From contig CAJQUW010003650.1 of the NCBI GenBank assembly GCA_907163375.1, positions 26,001 to 90,000 of the forward strand: 64,000 bases of DNA, given 5' to 3'. Positions 22,948 through 32,652 of the stretch are shown in pieces (the stretch's first letter is position 1; every line of letters begins with the position of its first letter). Both the position numbers and the translations under genes were made by a program. The notes beneath the pieces were generated by a model, which did no database searches, was not told the DNA's origin, and saw only the letters and a program-made list of their open reading frames with translations. Source of the stretch: Prostheceraeus crozeri (lineage: Eukaryota; Platyhelminthes; Polycladida; Euryleptidae).

Positions 22948-24000
22948 GCATTCAAAAGCCGGAAGTCCATAAATCATTTATTCCCTGCGCACGCTGTCTC
23001 TTTGAGGGTACACGACAGAATGAATCAACAATGATTACAACGGAGACACCACGGTTACGAATACAGATCACAATGGCTCGATCAGACTGTCTGACGCAAA
23101 CAGGAATATGTACAGAGGTCACAAGTAAATAAAGGTTAAATAAACTACGTACTGAAAACATAAGATACAAGTAGTGATAAAATAAAGGAAAAAAAAAGGG
23201 AAAGGAAGTCAAGGTATCAAAGCACAGCTGTAAACAAATTCTTTGTGCACACAAAGTGAAGGACTCTTGAGTCTGATGCACACTGCTTCAGCAATGCGGA
23301 GTTCCATCTGACCACGACACTGTCTCAATACCTTGAAGGAAGCTCTCGACGGACGGTGGCTGCAAGACAGGTGGTGTTGCGTTATAGCTGAAAACGGCGT
23401 TTGCTTTGATCGAGGCCTTTGCTTGCCTGCCTCACACCATTTAGGGATGTGCTCCCGGATGCGCTTGTCAAGACATCTCTCCGTCTTCCCCACGTAGCTT
23501 GCTCCGCAAGCGCAGCGATAGGAGTAAACGACAAGTGGTTTCTGGGATGTCGGGATTGAGTCTTTGGGCGCGTTTGGAGCCAGTTTCTTTGTCCGGTACC
23601 ACGGCACTGCGTTGACGTAAGGATACGCTCTCTCGATGGCCTTCTTGACATTTCTCAGCTCCTGGACAGACGAGTGGCCGAGAAATTGGATGCCAAAGCG
23701 AACTGTCTTCTTGCTTGCGGTTGGAGCAGCGGTAGGACGTTCGGATCTTTGACTGAACTTGTCGATGAACCAGTTGGGATAGCCGTTCTGACTCAAGGTG
23801 CACCTCAAGAAGCTCACCTCTGCCTCGTAGTGCTGAGTACTGCATAGCCTTTGTGCGCGTTCGTGGAGACTTCTCACCAGACTGACCTTGTATCCCTTGG
23901 GACAGAAGGCGTTGTAGTTGAGATACAGTCCAGTGAACGAGGGCTTTCTGAAGATGGATGTGGTGATGGAGTTACCGCTACGATGAAGCTGCACATCAAG
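22948..24000 (-). repeat. PLE inverted partial copy
   Basis: Reverse complement of 24037-25086 with very few differences. It has an open GIY-YIG frame (23209-23994, minus). It lacks the last 28 bases or so present in the two direct copies. Confidence 0.88.
23209..23994 (-). CDS. PLE C-terminal fragment with GIY-YIG endonuclease (inverted copy)
   Basis: 261 codons. The N-terminal third is the end of the RT region (FRKPSFTGLYLNYNAFCPKG). From about residue 150 there is YSYRCACGASYVGKTERCLD, followed by KRIREH, which is the GIY-YIG nuclease core (here YSY...YVG, with the catalytic R of the RIREH segment), fused to the RT in Penelope-like elements. Identical in protein to the plus-strand partial copy except for one residue. 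Not an independent gene. Confidence 0.82.
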   Translation of the reverse strand: MQLHRSGNSITTSIFRKPSFTGLYLNYNAFCPKGYKVSLVRSLHERAQRLCSTQHYEAEVSFLRCTLSQNGYPNWFIDKFSQRSERPTAAPTASKKTVRFGIQFLGHSSVQELRNVKKAIERAYPYVNAVPWYRTKKLAPNAPKDSIPTSQKPLVVYSYRCACGASYVGKTERCLDKRIREHIPKWCEAGKQRPRSKQTPFSAITQHHLSCSHRPSRASFKVLRQCRGQMELRIAEAVCIRLKSPSLCVHKEFVYSCALIP

Positions 24001-24036
24001 AAATGATTGATTCTTTTACATTGATGTGATGATACA

Positions 24037-25115
24037 TTGATGTGCAGCTTCATCGTAGCGGTAACTCCATCACCACATCCATCTTCAGAAAGCCCTCGTT
24101 CACTGGACTGTATCTCAACTACAACGCCTTCTGTCCCAAGGGATACAAGGTCAGTCTGGTGAGAAGTCTCCACGAACGCGCACAAAGGCTATGCAGTACT
24201 CAGCACTACGAGGCAGAGGTGAGCTTCTTGAGGTGCACCTTGAGTCAGAACGGCTATCCCAACTGGTTCATCGACAAGTTCAGTCAAAGATCCGAACGTC
24301 CTACCGCTGCTCCAACCGCAAGCAAGAAGACAGTTCGCTTTGGCATCCAATTTCTCGGCCACTCGTCTGTCCAGGAGCTGAGAAATGTCAAGAAGGCCAT
24401 CGAGAGAGCGTATCCTTACGTCAACGCAGTGCCGTGGTACCGGACAAAGAAACTGGCTCCAAACGCGCCCAAAGACTCAATCCCGACATCCCAGAAACCA
24501 CTTGTCGTTTACTCCTATCGCTGCGCTTGCGGAGCAAGCTACGTGGGGAAGACGGAGAGATGTCTTGACAAGCGCATCCGGGAGCACATCCCTAAATGGT
24601 GTGAGGCAGGCAAGCAAAGGCCTCGATCAAAGCAAACGCCGTCTTCAGCTATAACGCAACACCACCTGTCTTGCAGCCACCGTCCGTCGAGAGCTTCCTT
24701 CAAGGTATTGAGACAGTGTCGTGGTCAGATGGAACTCCGCATTGCTGAAGCAGTGTGCATCAGACTCAAGAGTCCTTCACTTTGTGTGCACAAAGAATTT
24801 GTTTACAGCTGTGCTTTGATACCTTGACTTCCTTTCCCTTTTTTTTCCTTTATTTTATCACTACTTGTATCTTATGTTTTCAGTACGTAGTTTATTTAAC
24901 CTTTATTTACTTGTGACCTCTGTACATATTCCTGTTTGCGTCAGACAGTCTGATCGAGCCATTGTGATCTGTATTCGTAACCGTGGTGTCTCCGTTGTAA
25001 TCATTGTTGATTCATTCTGTCGTGTACCCTCAAAGAGACAGCGTGCGCAGGGAATAAATGATTTATGGACTTCCGGCTTTTGAATGCATTATGGAAATGG
25101 GCCTATACTAAAAGA
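24037..25115 (+). repeat. PLE direct partial copy (upstream pseudo-LTR)
   Basis: Direct repeat of 26731-27810, about 1.08 kb, starting ttgatgtgcagcttcatcg and ending gggcctatactaaaaga. The RT ORF of the full copy begins inside its end, at 25065, which is usual for PLEs. Confidence 0.88.
24042..24827 (+). CDS. PLE C-terminal fragment with GIY-YIG endonuclease (direct copy)
   Basis: 261 codons, same content as the inverted copy: end of RT, a linker, then the GIY-YIG core (ASYVGKTERCLDKRIREH) and a C-terminal segment with several cysteines and histidines (HHLSCSH, CRGQMELRIAEAVCIR). The GIY-YIG enzyme nicks target DNA for priming. The ATG used here is internal to the ancestral RT frame, so this is a 5'-truncated piece. 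Confidence 0.82.
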   Translation: MQLHRSGNSITTSIFRKPSFTGLYLNYNAFCPKGYKVSLVRSLHERAQRLCSTQHYEAEVSFLRCTLSQNGYPNWFIDKFSQRSERPTAAPTASKKTVRFGIQFLGHSSVQELRNVKKAIERAYPYVNAVPWYRTKKLAPNAPKDSIPTSQKPLVVYSYRCACGASYVGKTERCLDKRIREHIPKWCEAGKQRPRSKQTPSSAITQHHLSCSHRPSRASFKVLRQCRGQMELRIAEAVCIRLKSPSLCVHKEFVYSCALIP

Positions 25116-27347
25116 TTATTTCGATATTGGAAGCAGCGCCTAGATATCATCACCATCAAGAAGTTGGATGAAGTTATATCCCTATCAGGCAAGATCGCTT
25201 ATCATAAGGAGCGTTCTTACTTTCTCATGCGGTGTATCGAACATGGAGTGGCACCCAGCAATGTTCAGCGACGAATCACTGATGCCGGTTTGAGAATTAA
25301 CAGATCTAACATCCGATGTTTCATGACAGCATATGTGTCTGACGCGAACGAGAAGGTGAATGGTTGGTCCAAGAGAAGAATTAACTTAATTTGCGAGCTC
25401 AAAAGCTCCCTGTCAATGTTTGACATTATTTTGATGTACAAGAGTTCTTGGAGAACTTCTAAGCAGCAGCTATACTCCAGAAGGAGGCACAATGACAAGA
25501 GTTTGGCGTGGTTGCTCAAACGGTATCATGGCTTCACCGATTTGCCCGATACTGTCATCAACATCAGCAATCAAGTCATATCGCCATCTTGTAAAGAGGC
25601 CCTCAAGTTTGGAGTCTCGAACTTAATCCCACCGAAGAATGTAGACAAAGTGGGTATATTCACCGATCTGGAGCGGCTCAACCACCAACTCAAGTCTGAA
25701 ACTGCCGTCTCAGAGGATCTCGCGAAGGAATGCCAAGTGCAGCTGAGTAAATCGGCCTACAGACTCAGTCGTCTACCGGTGGAAAGGTCCACGCAAGAGG
25801 CGAAGGTCACGGCGGCAATGCAGCAGCTGAAGAGTCAGAACCTCATGGTCTTTAAGACTGACAAGGGCAATGGCACGGTCATCTGCGAGAGAGAACAGTA
25901 CCTTGAGCGGATGAACTCCATACTGAACGTTGACAAGTTTGTGAAGCTGTCAAGCACTATCGAGTGGAACGATAGAACAACAACCCAGTCTCTTCTCAAG
26001 CTCGTGCGCTCATTGGTGAGCAATGGACAGTTACCAGATGGCTCTGACAAATTGATCCCAACAAGTGCGACTATCCCAAGGATGTACGGTCTCCCGAAGT
26101 CCCATAAAGAAGGATGTCCCTTCCGTCCAATCCTCTCAATGGTTGGTTCGGCGTACCACAATCTGGCGAAGCAAATCGATGAGTGGTTCCTGAAGCCTAT
26201 CCTGTCTGCGTTCAAGACCCATACTGTTCGCGACTCACCTCAGTTCGCCAACAGCATGCAAGCCTTATTCCTCGACAGTGAGACAGTGATGTTCTCCGCG
26301 GATATCAAATCTCTTTTTACAAACATACCTGTGGAAGAGACAATAGATATTATATGTGACGCTTGGTATCGCTCGCGACGAAGACCCCCTGTGGTTGGCA
26401 AGGCAACGATCTCGGAGAGGAACCTACGACTTCTCCTACAATCTGTAACAAGAAATGTACGATTCGTTTTCAACCAGCAGTTGTACCAGCAGTCAGACGG
26501 ACTAGCAATGGGCAGCCCTCTCAGTGGCTCATTTGCCGACATCTTCGTTGGCCACCATGAGCAGCATCTACTGACGTCCAGACTCAAGCGACACAGGTTG
26601 TGCTCCTATCATCGATACGTGGATGACATTCACGTGGTCATCAAGAAAGAATATCGTGACATCTTCATCAAGGACTTGGCAAGAATGCATCCGGCCCTTG
26701 AGTTCACCTTTGAGGATGGGACTCACTTTCTTGATGTGCAGCTTCATCGTAGCGGTAACTCCATCACCACATCCATCTTCAGAAAGCCCTCGTTCACTGG
26801 ACTGTATCTCAACTACAACGCCTTCTGTCCCAAGGGATACAAGGTCAGTCTGGTGAGAAGTCTCCACGAACGCGCACAAAGGCTATGCAGTACTCAGCAC
26901 TACGAGGCAGAGGTGAGCTTCTTGAGGTGCACCTTGAGTCAGAACGGCTATCCCAACTGGTTCATCGACAAGTTCAGTCAAAGATCCGAACGTCCTACCG
27001 CTGCTCCAACCGCAAGCAAGAAGACAGTTCGCTTTGGCATCCAATTTCTCGGCCACTCGTCTGTCCAGGAGCTGAGAAATGTCAAGAAGGCCATCGAGAG
27101 AGCGTATCCTTACGTCAACGCAGTGCCGTGGTACCGGACAAAGAAACTGGCTCCAAACGCGCCCAAAGACTCAATCCCGACATCCAGAAACCACTTGTCG
27201 TTTACTCCTATCGCTGCGCTTGCGGAGCAAGCTACGTGGGGAAGACGGAGAGATGTCTTGACAAGCGCATCCGGGAGCACATCCCTAAATGGTGTGAGGC
27301 AGGCAAGCAAAGGCCTCGATCAAAGCAAACGCCGTCTTCAGCTATAA
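25065..27347 (+). CDS. PLE reverse transcriptase (full-length copy)
   Basis: About 760 codons. The N-terminal 250 residues are the PLE-specific region. RT motifs follow: GLPKSHKEGCPFRPILSMV, FSADIKSLFTNIPVEETI (motif A), QSDGLAMGSPLSGSFADIF (motif B) and YHRYVDDIHVVIK (YVDD, motif C), then HFLDVQLHR and FRKPSFTGLYLNYN. PLE reverse transcriptases are related to telomerase and are normally fused to a GIY-YIG nuclease. In this copy the nuclease-coding part lies in another frame (26885-27520), so the element is probably not autonomous in its present form. The start lies in the upstream pseudo-LTR. Confidence 0.85.
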   Translation: MDFRLLNALWKWAYTKRLFRYWKQRLDIITIKKLDEVISLSGKIAYHKERSYFLMRCIEHGVAPSNVQRRITDAGLRINRSNIRCFMTAYVSDANEKVNGWSKRRINLICELKSSLSMFDIILMYKSSWRTSKQQLYSRRRHNDKSLAWLLKRYHGFTDLPDTVINISNQVISPSCKEALKFGVSNLIPPKNVDKVGIFTDLERLNHQLKSETAVSEDLAKECQVQLSKSAYRLSRLPVERSTQEAKVTAAMQQLKSQNLMVFKTDKGNGTVICEREQYLERMNSILNVDKFVKLSSTIEWNDRTTTQSLLKLVRSLVSNGQLPDGSDKLIPTSATIPRMYGLPKSHKEGCPFRPILSMVGSAYHNLAKQIDEWFLKPILSAFKTHTVRDSPQFANSMQALFLDSETVMFSADIKSLFTNIPVEETIDIICDAWYRSRRRPPVVGKATISERNLRLLLQSVTRNVRFVFNQQLYQQSDGLAMGSPLSGSFADIFVGHHEQHLLTSRLKRHRLCSYHRYVDDIHVVIKKEYRDIFIKDLARMHPALEFTFEDGTHFLDVQLHRSGNSITTSIFRKPSFTGLYLNYNAFCPKGYKVSLVRSLHERAQRLCSTQHYEAEVSFLRCTLSQNGYPNWFIDKFSQRSERPTAAPTASKKTVRFGIQFLGHSSVQELRNVKKAIERAYPYVNAVPWYRTKKLAPNAPKDSIPTSRNHLSFTPIAALAEQATWGRRRDVLTSASGSTSLNGVRQASKGLDQSKRRLQL

Positions 27348-27822
27348 CGCAACACCACCTGTCTTGCAGCCACCGTCCGTCGAGAGCTTCCTTCAAGGTA
27401 TTGAGACAGTGTCGTGGTCAGATGGAACTCCGCATTGCTGAAGCAGTGTGCATCAGACTCAAGAGTCCTTCACTTTGTGTGCACAAAGAATTTGTTTACA
27501 GCTGTGCTTTGATACCTTGACTTCCTTTCCCTTTTTTTTTTCCTTTATTTTATCACTACTTGTATCTTATGTTTTCAGTACGTAGTTTATTTAACCTTTA
27601 TTTACTTGTGACCTCTGTACATATTCCTGTTTGCGTCAGACAGTCTGATCGAGCCATTGTGATCTGTATTCGTAACCGTGGTGTCTCCGTTGTAATCATT
27701 GTTGATTCATTCTGTCGTGTACCCTCAAAGAGACAGCGTGCGCAGGGAATAAATGATTTATGGACTTCCGGCTTTTGAATGCATTATGGAAATGGGCCTA
27801 TACTAAAAGAACATCTCGTATT

Positions 27823-28206
27823 AATAACGAAGATGAACGCAGAGATTAGCCACATCTAGGATTTTGAAATTTGTACCGTCCTTCATCTTTCTACCTTAAA
27901 AGTGGAGACCTGCGAATCGGCATATTTTGAGTCGAATCGAATCGAGACGTGACTCGCGAATTGAATCGAATCTCGCATTGAATCATTGAAATTTGTTTTT
28001 TGATTGCCGTCTTGCTTACGTATGTGAAGTTTGCGGAACCTTTATTTATTACAGCGAGATTCTATTCAAAACAACTTCCACTTTATAACTTTCAGCCTCC
28101 TGATCACGAACTCAAATTCCACAAATTCACAGCCGTTATTGACAAATTTATTCAAGTGTACAGATGAAAGTGGTTCCGTTGTGAATTTAGCACAACCAAT
28201 TTCTTA
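27823..28206. repeat. Non-coding flank with a dispersed repeat (28048-28200)
   Basis: The segment 28048-28200 is about three-quarters identical to 31262-31420 in the same orientation (gattctattc(a/g)aaacaact, gtcagcc or tcagcc followed by ctgatca, tggttccg). The stretch 27925-27985 is rich in gaatcgaat-type words. The hAT element at 28215 inserted next to this repeat. Confidence 0.6.
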
Positions 28207-28214
28207 GTTCCGCT

Positions 28215-31098
28215 CAGTGGCGTAGCAGACCACCTCAGATGAGGTAATCTGAGTCCAATGAAAGAACCGGGAAAAGAACGTAGGCCTACATGTAAATTCC
28301 AAGTCAATTTTTAGTCCTTTAGGCGCATTGCTCAAAATATATTTTTTATTATTATAATTTAAAGAGCAAAATCAATTTTCATAACAACTCCATTTCCACT
28401 TATAGTCATTACCAAAAACAATACAGGTAAATCATAACACTATAACCTGATGTATTTACTTACGATATAACAACTTTACTTGACGATCTTTCATTGAAGC
28501 AAACTTGTCGATAATTGTGTCAACGAACGAACACTCTCCTGATAAGTGTTTGAGAAGAGAAGTTTCGATGCTTAAAAATACCAGTTGTTTCATGCGTTCT
28601 TGAGTCATGGTGGAACGCAGGTAGGTCTTGATTCGCCGAAGCACACTGAAGGTTCTTTCACATGTCACCGATGTTAGAGCAATTGTTTGTGAAGCCATTA
28701 ATGCTTTAGAGACAAGAGGTAGAGCGTCACACAAATCCAAGGAATGCATTTGTTTAAGAAGGGTAGAAGGATCATTTGCTTCTCCAAGTGCCACTCGCAA
28801 ATCTGAATCAGTGAATAGAATGTGTAATTCGTTGCGCAACTTCTCTTCTTCTTCTTGAACTAAATCTGGGTGATGTTTCTTCAGTTCATTCACAAGTCGT
28901 ACAACTTCAAATGCATCAGCTTTCAGAACATCAAATCTCGATGGCTGAAATAGTTTTATCCACTGAAGACTTTCGATGTTTTCAAATCGTTGGTCTAACT
29001 GAAAAATTAGTGTATCGATGATTTCGTACATTAATCGCTTAAGTTTATCCTTCTCAAATTGGGATGACGAAGATGATGGCTTAGGCCTACTTGGAGTGTA
29101 ACCGCTGTCAAGGAGATGTTGCTCGTTGATTTGTGGGACTCTCTTTTCATGATTAAAAAAGTAAGGCTCATATTGCCTCGCTTCCTCGACGAACGTTTGA
29201 AAGGAAACTTCAGAGCGTAGTTCACACAAGTTTGCACGATAGTCTGCTACCTTCGAAGATATTTCAGCTGGATCAATCATCACACCTTGAAGTTTCTTTG
29301 TCATCATGTCGGATAATGCGAAAACTTTACGAAAAAAGAATAAGAGAAACACATTCTCACAATTTCCCAATTGATATCGCAATCCTTTCGCTTCAGCGCG
29401 GGTGTAGCAATCAATTGAGCAAGCAGAGGACTCCGAAGAAATATTTTCTAAAACATTGAAAATTTCACAATACTTAGAAGAAATAGCACAGACAGATTTT
29501 CCTCTCGTCAACCAACGCGTAGTTGACGCAAGAGGCAATGGACTGGATAACATAGAAGCACGTTTTGGTGAAGCGCGAAAAAATGTTGTCAAATTTTGCA
29601 AAAATCCGAAAAATATTGATACCAACGGAATATTCTTACTGACACTTTGTGCTACTAATGCCCATTTGTGTGCATAACAATGAACGAAGTTTGCTGAGGG
29701 CCAAATCTCCTTGATCTTAGTTTGCACTGAATTGTGCTTACCCATGATGTTACTTGCACCGTCGTATGACTGGCCGATCACTGAAGTATTTTTGGTTACA
29801 CCAACGGACTCAAGACTTTCACATATTACACAGGCAAGATTGTTAGCTGATCTGTCTGCTGACACATTGACAAGGTCAATCAGATGTTCGAAGACCGATC
29901 CATTGTGAACAAGTCGGACACTGACAGCCATTTGACTTGTATTTGAAATGTCCGTTGTATCGTCAGCAATTATAGATATAAAAGGAGCACCTTTGATTCG
30001 ATTCTCAATTTCACCGCGAACCTGATCATACAAACACTTAATCAAGTCGTTTTGAATATCAGGTGATAATCCTGAAAATGGGAGACTGTGATCAGGAGAG
30101 ACACAATTTTTAATCAGCGGATCAGAACTAAATTCACTGAGGAGCTTAATCAATTCAATGAAATTTCCACGATTTGGACTGTCAGTGCTCTCTGAATGAC
30201 CTCTAAAAGAAAGGCCTTGGCAAACAAGGAAAAGAGCGGCTTTAATATGATGTCGCATCATTTCTCTGTTCTTCCTGACTTCCTCGTTGTGCATATTTCT
30301 CAAAGTTTTGAACTCCTCATTTAACATTTCATCGATCCTTACTTTGCCAATAAGTTTAAGAGAGGTGATCGCGGCCAGATGCGTAGGAGATTTTATATGT
30401 CTCTTCACATGATTAGAGAAATTCGCCAAGTCGAGTAATCCTCTCGTCGATGAAAACACTGTCGTTTTTGGTTTAAAGATAAGGCACGGAAAGCAGAAAA
30501 GTGTCTTTCTAATGGGGCAACCAGTCAGCCATTCGTATTTTTGATATTGCACACTAAGATTGCACTTTCTCCTTCCTTCAAAGGTGAAAATCGGCTTATC
30601 TCTTCCTTTAGTTTTTAGTTCTATTTTCTTTGCGTAGGATAAAGGAAAATTTTGTAAATTTATCAATTCCTCGACAGTTGCCATGAGTATTCTCCGTTAT
30701 AAGTAGCGATGTAATTGAGTAATAGCGAAGACCGGAGAGGGTGGTTACACTCTGCTAGCAGATATTGATTCTAGAATATCAGACAGCAGACACATGGCAG
30801 GAGGGCGACGCAGAGAGGAGACGTATCATTACAATGTTTGCTGCATCCAGACCAATCAGAGGCGCGCTATTGATAACTCTACTGCTGTACAGGTGTGATT
30901 CTGTCGCGAGATAGAATACTCGTATCTCTCCGCCTGTGTTAAAGAAGTTTTGTGAATTGGAAAACGGAAACATCGAACAAGATTATATGACCTTCATGTT
31001 AATCAAAATCCTATCATCACATATTTGTAATTTCATTTTCGTTTGTAAATTCCGGTGTATTCTCAGATTATTAGAATACTATAGGCGCTACGCCCCTG
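28215..31098 (-). mobile_element. hAT transposon (ZMYM1-like group), 2.9 kb, apparently whole
   Basis: The ends are CAGTGGCGTAGC and, inverted, CAGGGGCGTAGC. They are flanked by a perfect 8-bp duplication, gttccgct (28207-28214 and 31099-31106), the duplication length of hAT elements. One uninterrupted 742-residue transposase fills the minus strand. The perfect duplication and open frame suggest a recent and possibly active copy. Confidence 0.9.
28456..30684 (-). CDS. hAT transposase, TTF-type zinc finger / ZMYM1-like
   Basis: 742 residues without a break. The N-terminus has a TTF/MYM-like zinc finger (CPIRKTLFCFPCLIF, then HVKRHIKSPTHLAA). The catalytic RNase H fold follows with IADDTTDISNTSQMAVSVR (first Asp), GQSYDGASNIMGKHN (second Asp region) and HCYAHKWAL. 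The C-terminus has ASQTIALTSVTCERTFSVLRRIKTYLR, the hAT dimerisation domain with the CE-xxFS catalytic Glu. Such proteins cut and paste the element. It occupies most of the element with no other gene. A domesticated gene is unlikely, given the intact ends and target duplication. Confidence 0.9.
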   Translation of the reverse strand: MATVEELINLQNFPLSYAKKIELKTKGRDKPIFTFEGRRKCNLSVQYQKYEWLTGCPIRKTLFCFPCLIFKPKTTVFSSTRGLLDLANFSNHVKRHIKSPTHLAAITSLKLIGKVRIDEMLNEEFKTLRNMHNEEVRKNREMMRHHIKAALFLVCQGLSFRGHSESTDSPNRGNFIELIKLLSEFSSDPLIKNCVSPDHSLPFSGLSPDIQNDLIKCLYDQVRGEIENRIKGAPFISIIADDTTDISNTSQMAVSVRLVHNGSVFEHLIDLVNVSADRSANNLACVICESLESVGVTKNTSVIGQSYDGASNIMGKHNSVQTKIKEIWPSANFVHCYAHKWALVAQSVSKNIPLVSIFFGFLQNLTTFFRASPKRASMLSSPLPLASTTRWLTRGKSVCAISSKYCEIFNVLENISSESSACSIDCYTRAEAKGLRYQLGNCENVFLLFFFRKVFALSDMMTKKLQGVMIDPAEISSKVADYRANLCELRSEVSFQTFVEEARQYEPYFFNHEKRVPQINEQHLLDSGYTPSRPKPSSSSSQFEKDKLKRLMYEIIDTLIFQLDQRFENIESLQWIKLFQPSRFDVLKADAFEVVRLVNELKKHHPDLVQEEEEKLRNELHILFTDSDLRVALGEANDPSTLLKQMHSLDLCDALPLVSKALMASQTIALTSVTCERTFSVLRRIKTYLRSTMTQERMKQLVFLSIETSLLKHLSGECSFVDTIIDKFASMKDRQVKLLYRK

Positions 31099-31106
31099 GT
31101 TCCGCT

Positions 31107-31605
31107 GATAAGCACAGTAAATCAGTTTCATTTTGTCACTACCTGATTCAATATGTTGCGCTGATCACAAATGCACTCTTGAAAACAAGATTACAGTTGA
31201 AAACGGTAATATCGCAACATATTCATGCACGTGTGTGAAGTTAGCAGAGCTACCCTACTGAACCATTTTTTATTACATCGTGATTCTATTCGAAACAACT
31301 TTCACCTTATCAATGTCAGCCTGCTGATCATGAATCTGGGTTCAGATTCCATAAATTCGCAGTCGTCATTAAGAAATGCAACTTAAAAGATAAAGGTGGT
31401 TCCGGTAACTTCAAGCACGTGTCTTACTTAGCCGAGGGATCTTGAAGATCCCGTGGATTCTTGAAATAAGTAGTGATTCACGAATTCCAAGCACAGATAG
31501 ACAGTTGCTGATTAATATCAAAAGACGCCACATGTATTTTCGGACTTGTTATGAGAAAAGGTTTAACAAACCTTGCAACCGCCGGAATCGTGGGCTGTAA
31601 ACAAG
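31107..31605. repeat. Non-coding flank with dispersed repeat copy (31262-31420)
   Basis: Similar to 28048-28200 in direct orientation. Otherwise nothing recognised between the two hAT elements. Confidence 0.55.
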
Positions 31606-31613
31606 CTATAGGT

Positions 31614-31690
31614 CAGTGCTATTTAACCTTTTTCAAGCCACGGCACCCCTTCTAATCAATACATGCACTCACGGCACCCCAGTGGCAAAC
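31614..31690 (+). repeat. hAT left terminus with subterminal repeats
   Basis: Starts CAGTGCTATTTAACC and carries two cacggcacccc words at about 31641 and 31671. The right terminus carries the same word many times. Likely transposase-binding repeats, as is usual for hAT subterminal regions. Confidence 0.7.
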
Positions 31691-31824
31691 CGCAGTTTTG
31701 TGCCTCTATCATCCACTAAAAAACGTGGCCGCATTATTTTCCAAGAACTGATTTGTGATCACAATTTATTGCTGACTTCTTCTCTAGACTTCATTTCTCA
31801 GCCGTTGAAATGCATTTAGAAATT

Positions 31825-32640
31825 AGAACAATTCGTGCATTATGTCAATATCAGTATATCTCTATTATATCACAGCAATTCAATGAAGAGCACTTTGTTT
31901 TCATCTTTTTGAAATCAGGGGCAAGAAAGCGCAAGAAATTCCAGTCATGGTAATCAAATTTAAGTTTGAATTCGCTTTGTCAATTTGCTAAGCATGGACA
32001 TGTATTTTTGATTTAACAGCAGTAATGCTAGAATTATGATGTAAATCCTTGACCATGCTAGACGAACAGTGATCAAATACTATGTCAAAATGCCTGTCCA
32101 GGTCTTCTATATATGTTCGTGCGTCAAACTCGGTCGCTGCAAGAGATCCTACTCTGGGTCCTCCTTGCAGAAGACTATGCTTCCAGCTTGTCTAACGGAA
32201 ATCTCCCTGACGCGATTCCTTAGATCTGACCACGCCAGAATTAAGTGAGAGATTTGTGGAGAAGGGCATGTGGACTGAAAGCTATTACACCGCTACAGCC
32301 GAAGTCCAACTAATTAGTCTATCAAAGTCAGCACCGCCCAGAACCTGAGAAGGGAAACGGTGACACAAAATTCCTTCACTCAATTATGAAATTCTCTGCA
32401 CTTTCTTTATATTGGAGATCACTGGGAAAAACTACGCCAATTTCAACAAATCAAAAGTTGCACTTCAAAAACAAAACATCAATGTGAGCGTTGCTGTTGC
32501 ATGCTATCGGCCATCAAGCCGAATCGTGGGGTTATGTCTGTTTCCAATGCTCCGCGCATCAACTCGTCGATGTCTCTTAAGCAGCTTCTTTTACTTGTTT
32601 TGATCGAAACAAGAGTGGAGAAGCCTTTCTCGCAGAGGTA
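31825..32640. other. hAT interior, no clear frame
   Basis: Expected position of the transposase C-terminus and 3' UTR. Only short, stop-broken minus-strand similarity, including an SPLLFRSKQVKEAA stretch around 32600, is visible. Confidence 0.4.
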
Positions 32641-32652
32641 TGAGGTCGGCAT

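Larger units (their letters stand above)
22948..27810 (+). mobile_element. Penelope-like element (PLE) with inverted and direct partial copies
   Basis: A 4.86-kb insertion flanked by a 12-bp repeat, acatctcgtatt (22936-22947 and 27811-27822). It consists of an inverted partial copy (22948-24000), a 36-bp join, a direct partial copy (24037-25115) and a full-length copy that shares its end with the direct partial (RT ORF from 25065; terminal part 26731-27810). The terminal copies differ by only a few bases, so the insertion is recent. Partial copies in both orientations around a full one (pseudo-LTRs) are a known PLE habit. The full-length copy appears to have about one frame break. Confidence 0.88.

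Noticed and set aside
24837-25115. Hammerhead ribozyme in the PLE pseudo-LTR
   Set aside because: PLE pseudo-LTRs are known to carry hammerheads, but I could not find CUGANGA followed by GAAA with pairing stems on either strand by eye.
28456-30684. Host ZMYM1-like gene
   Set aside because: The ORF fills an element with hAT ends and a perfect 8-bp duplication; it is a transposase.
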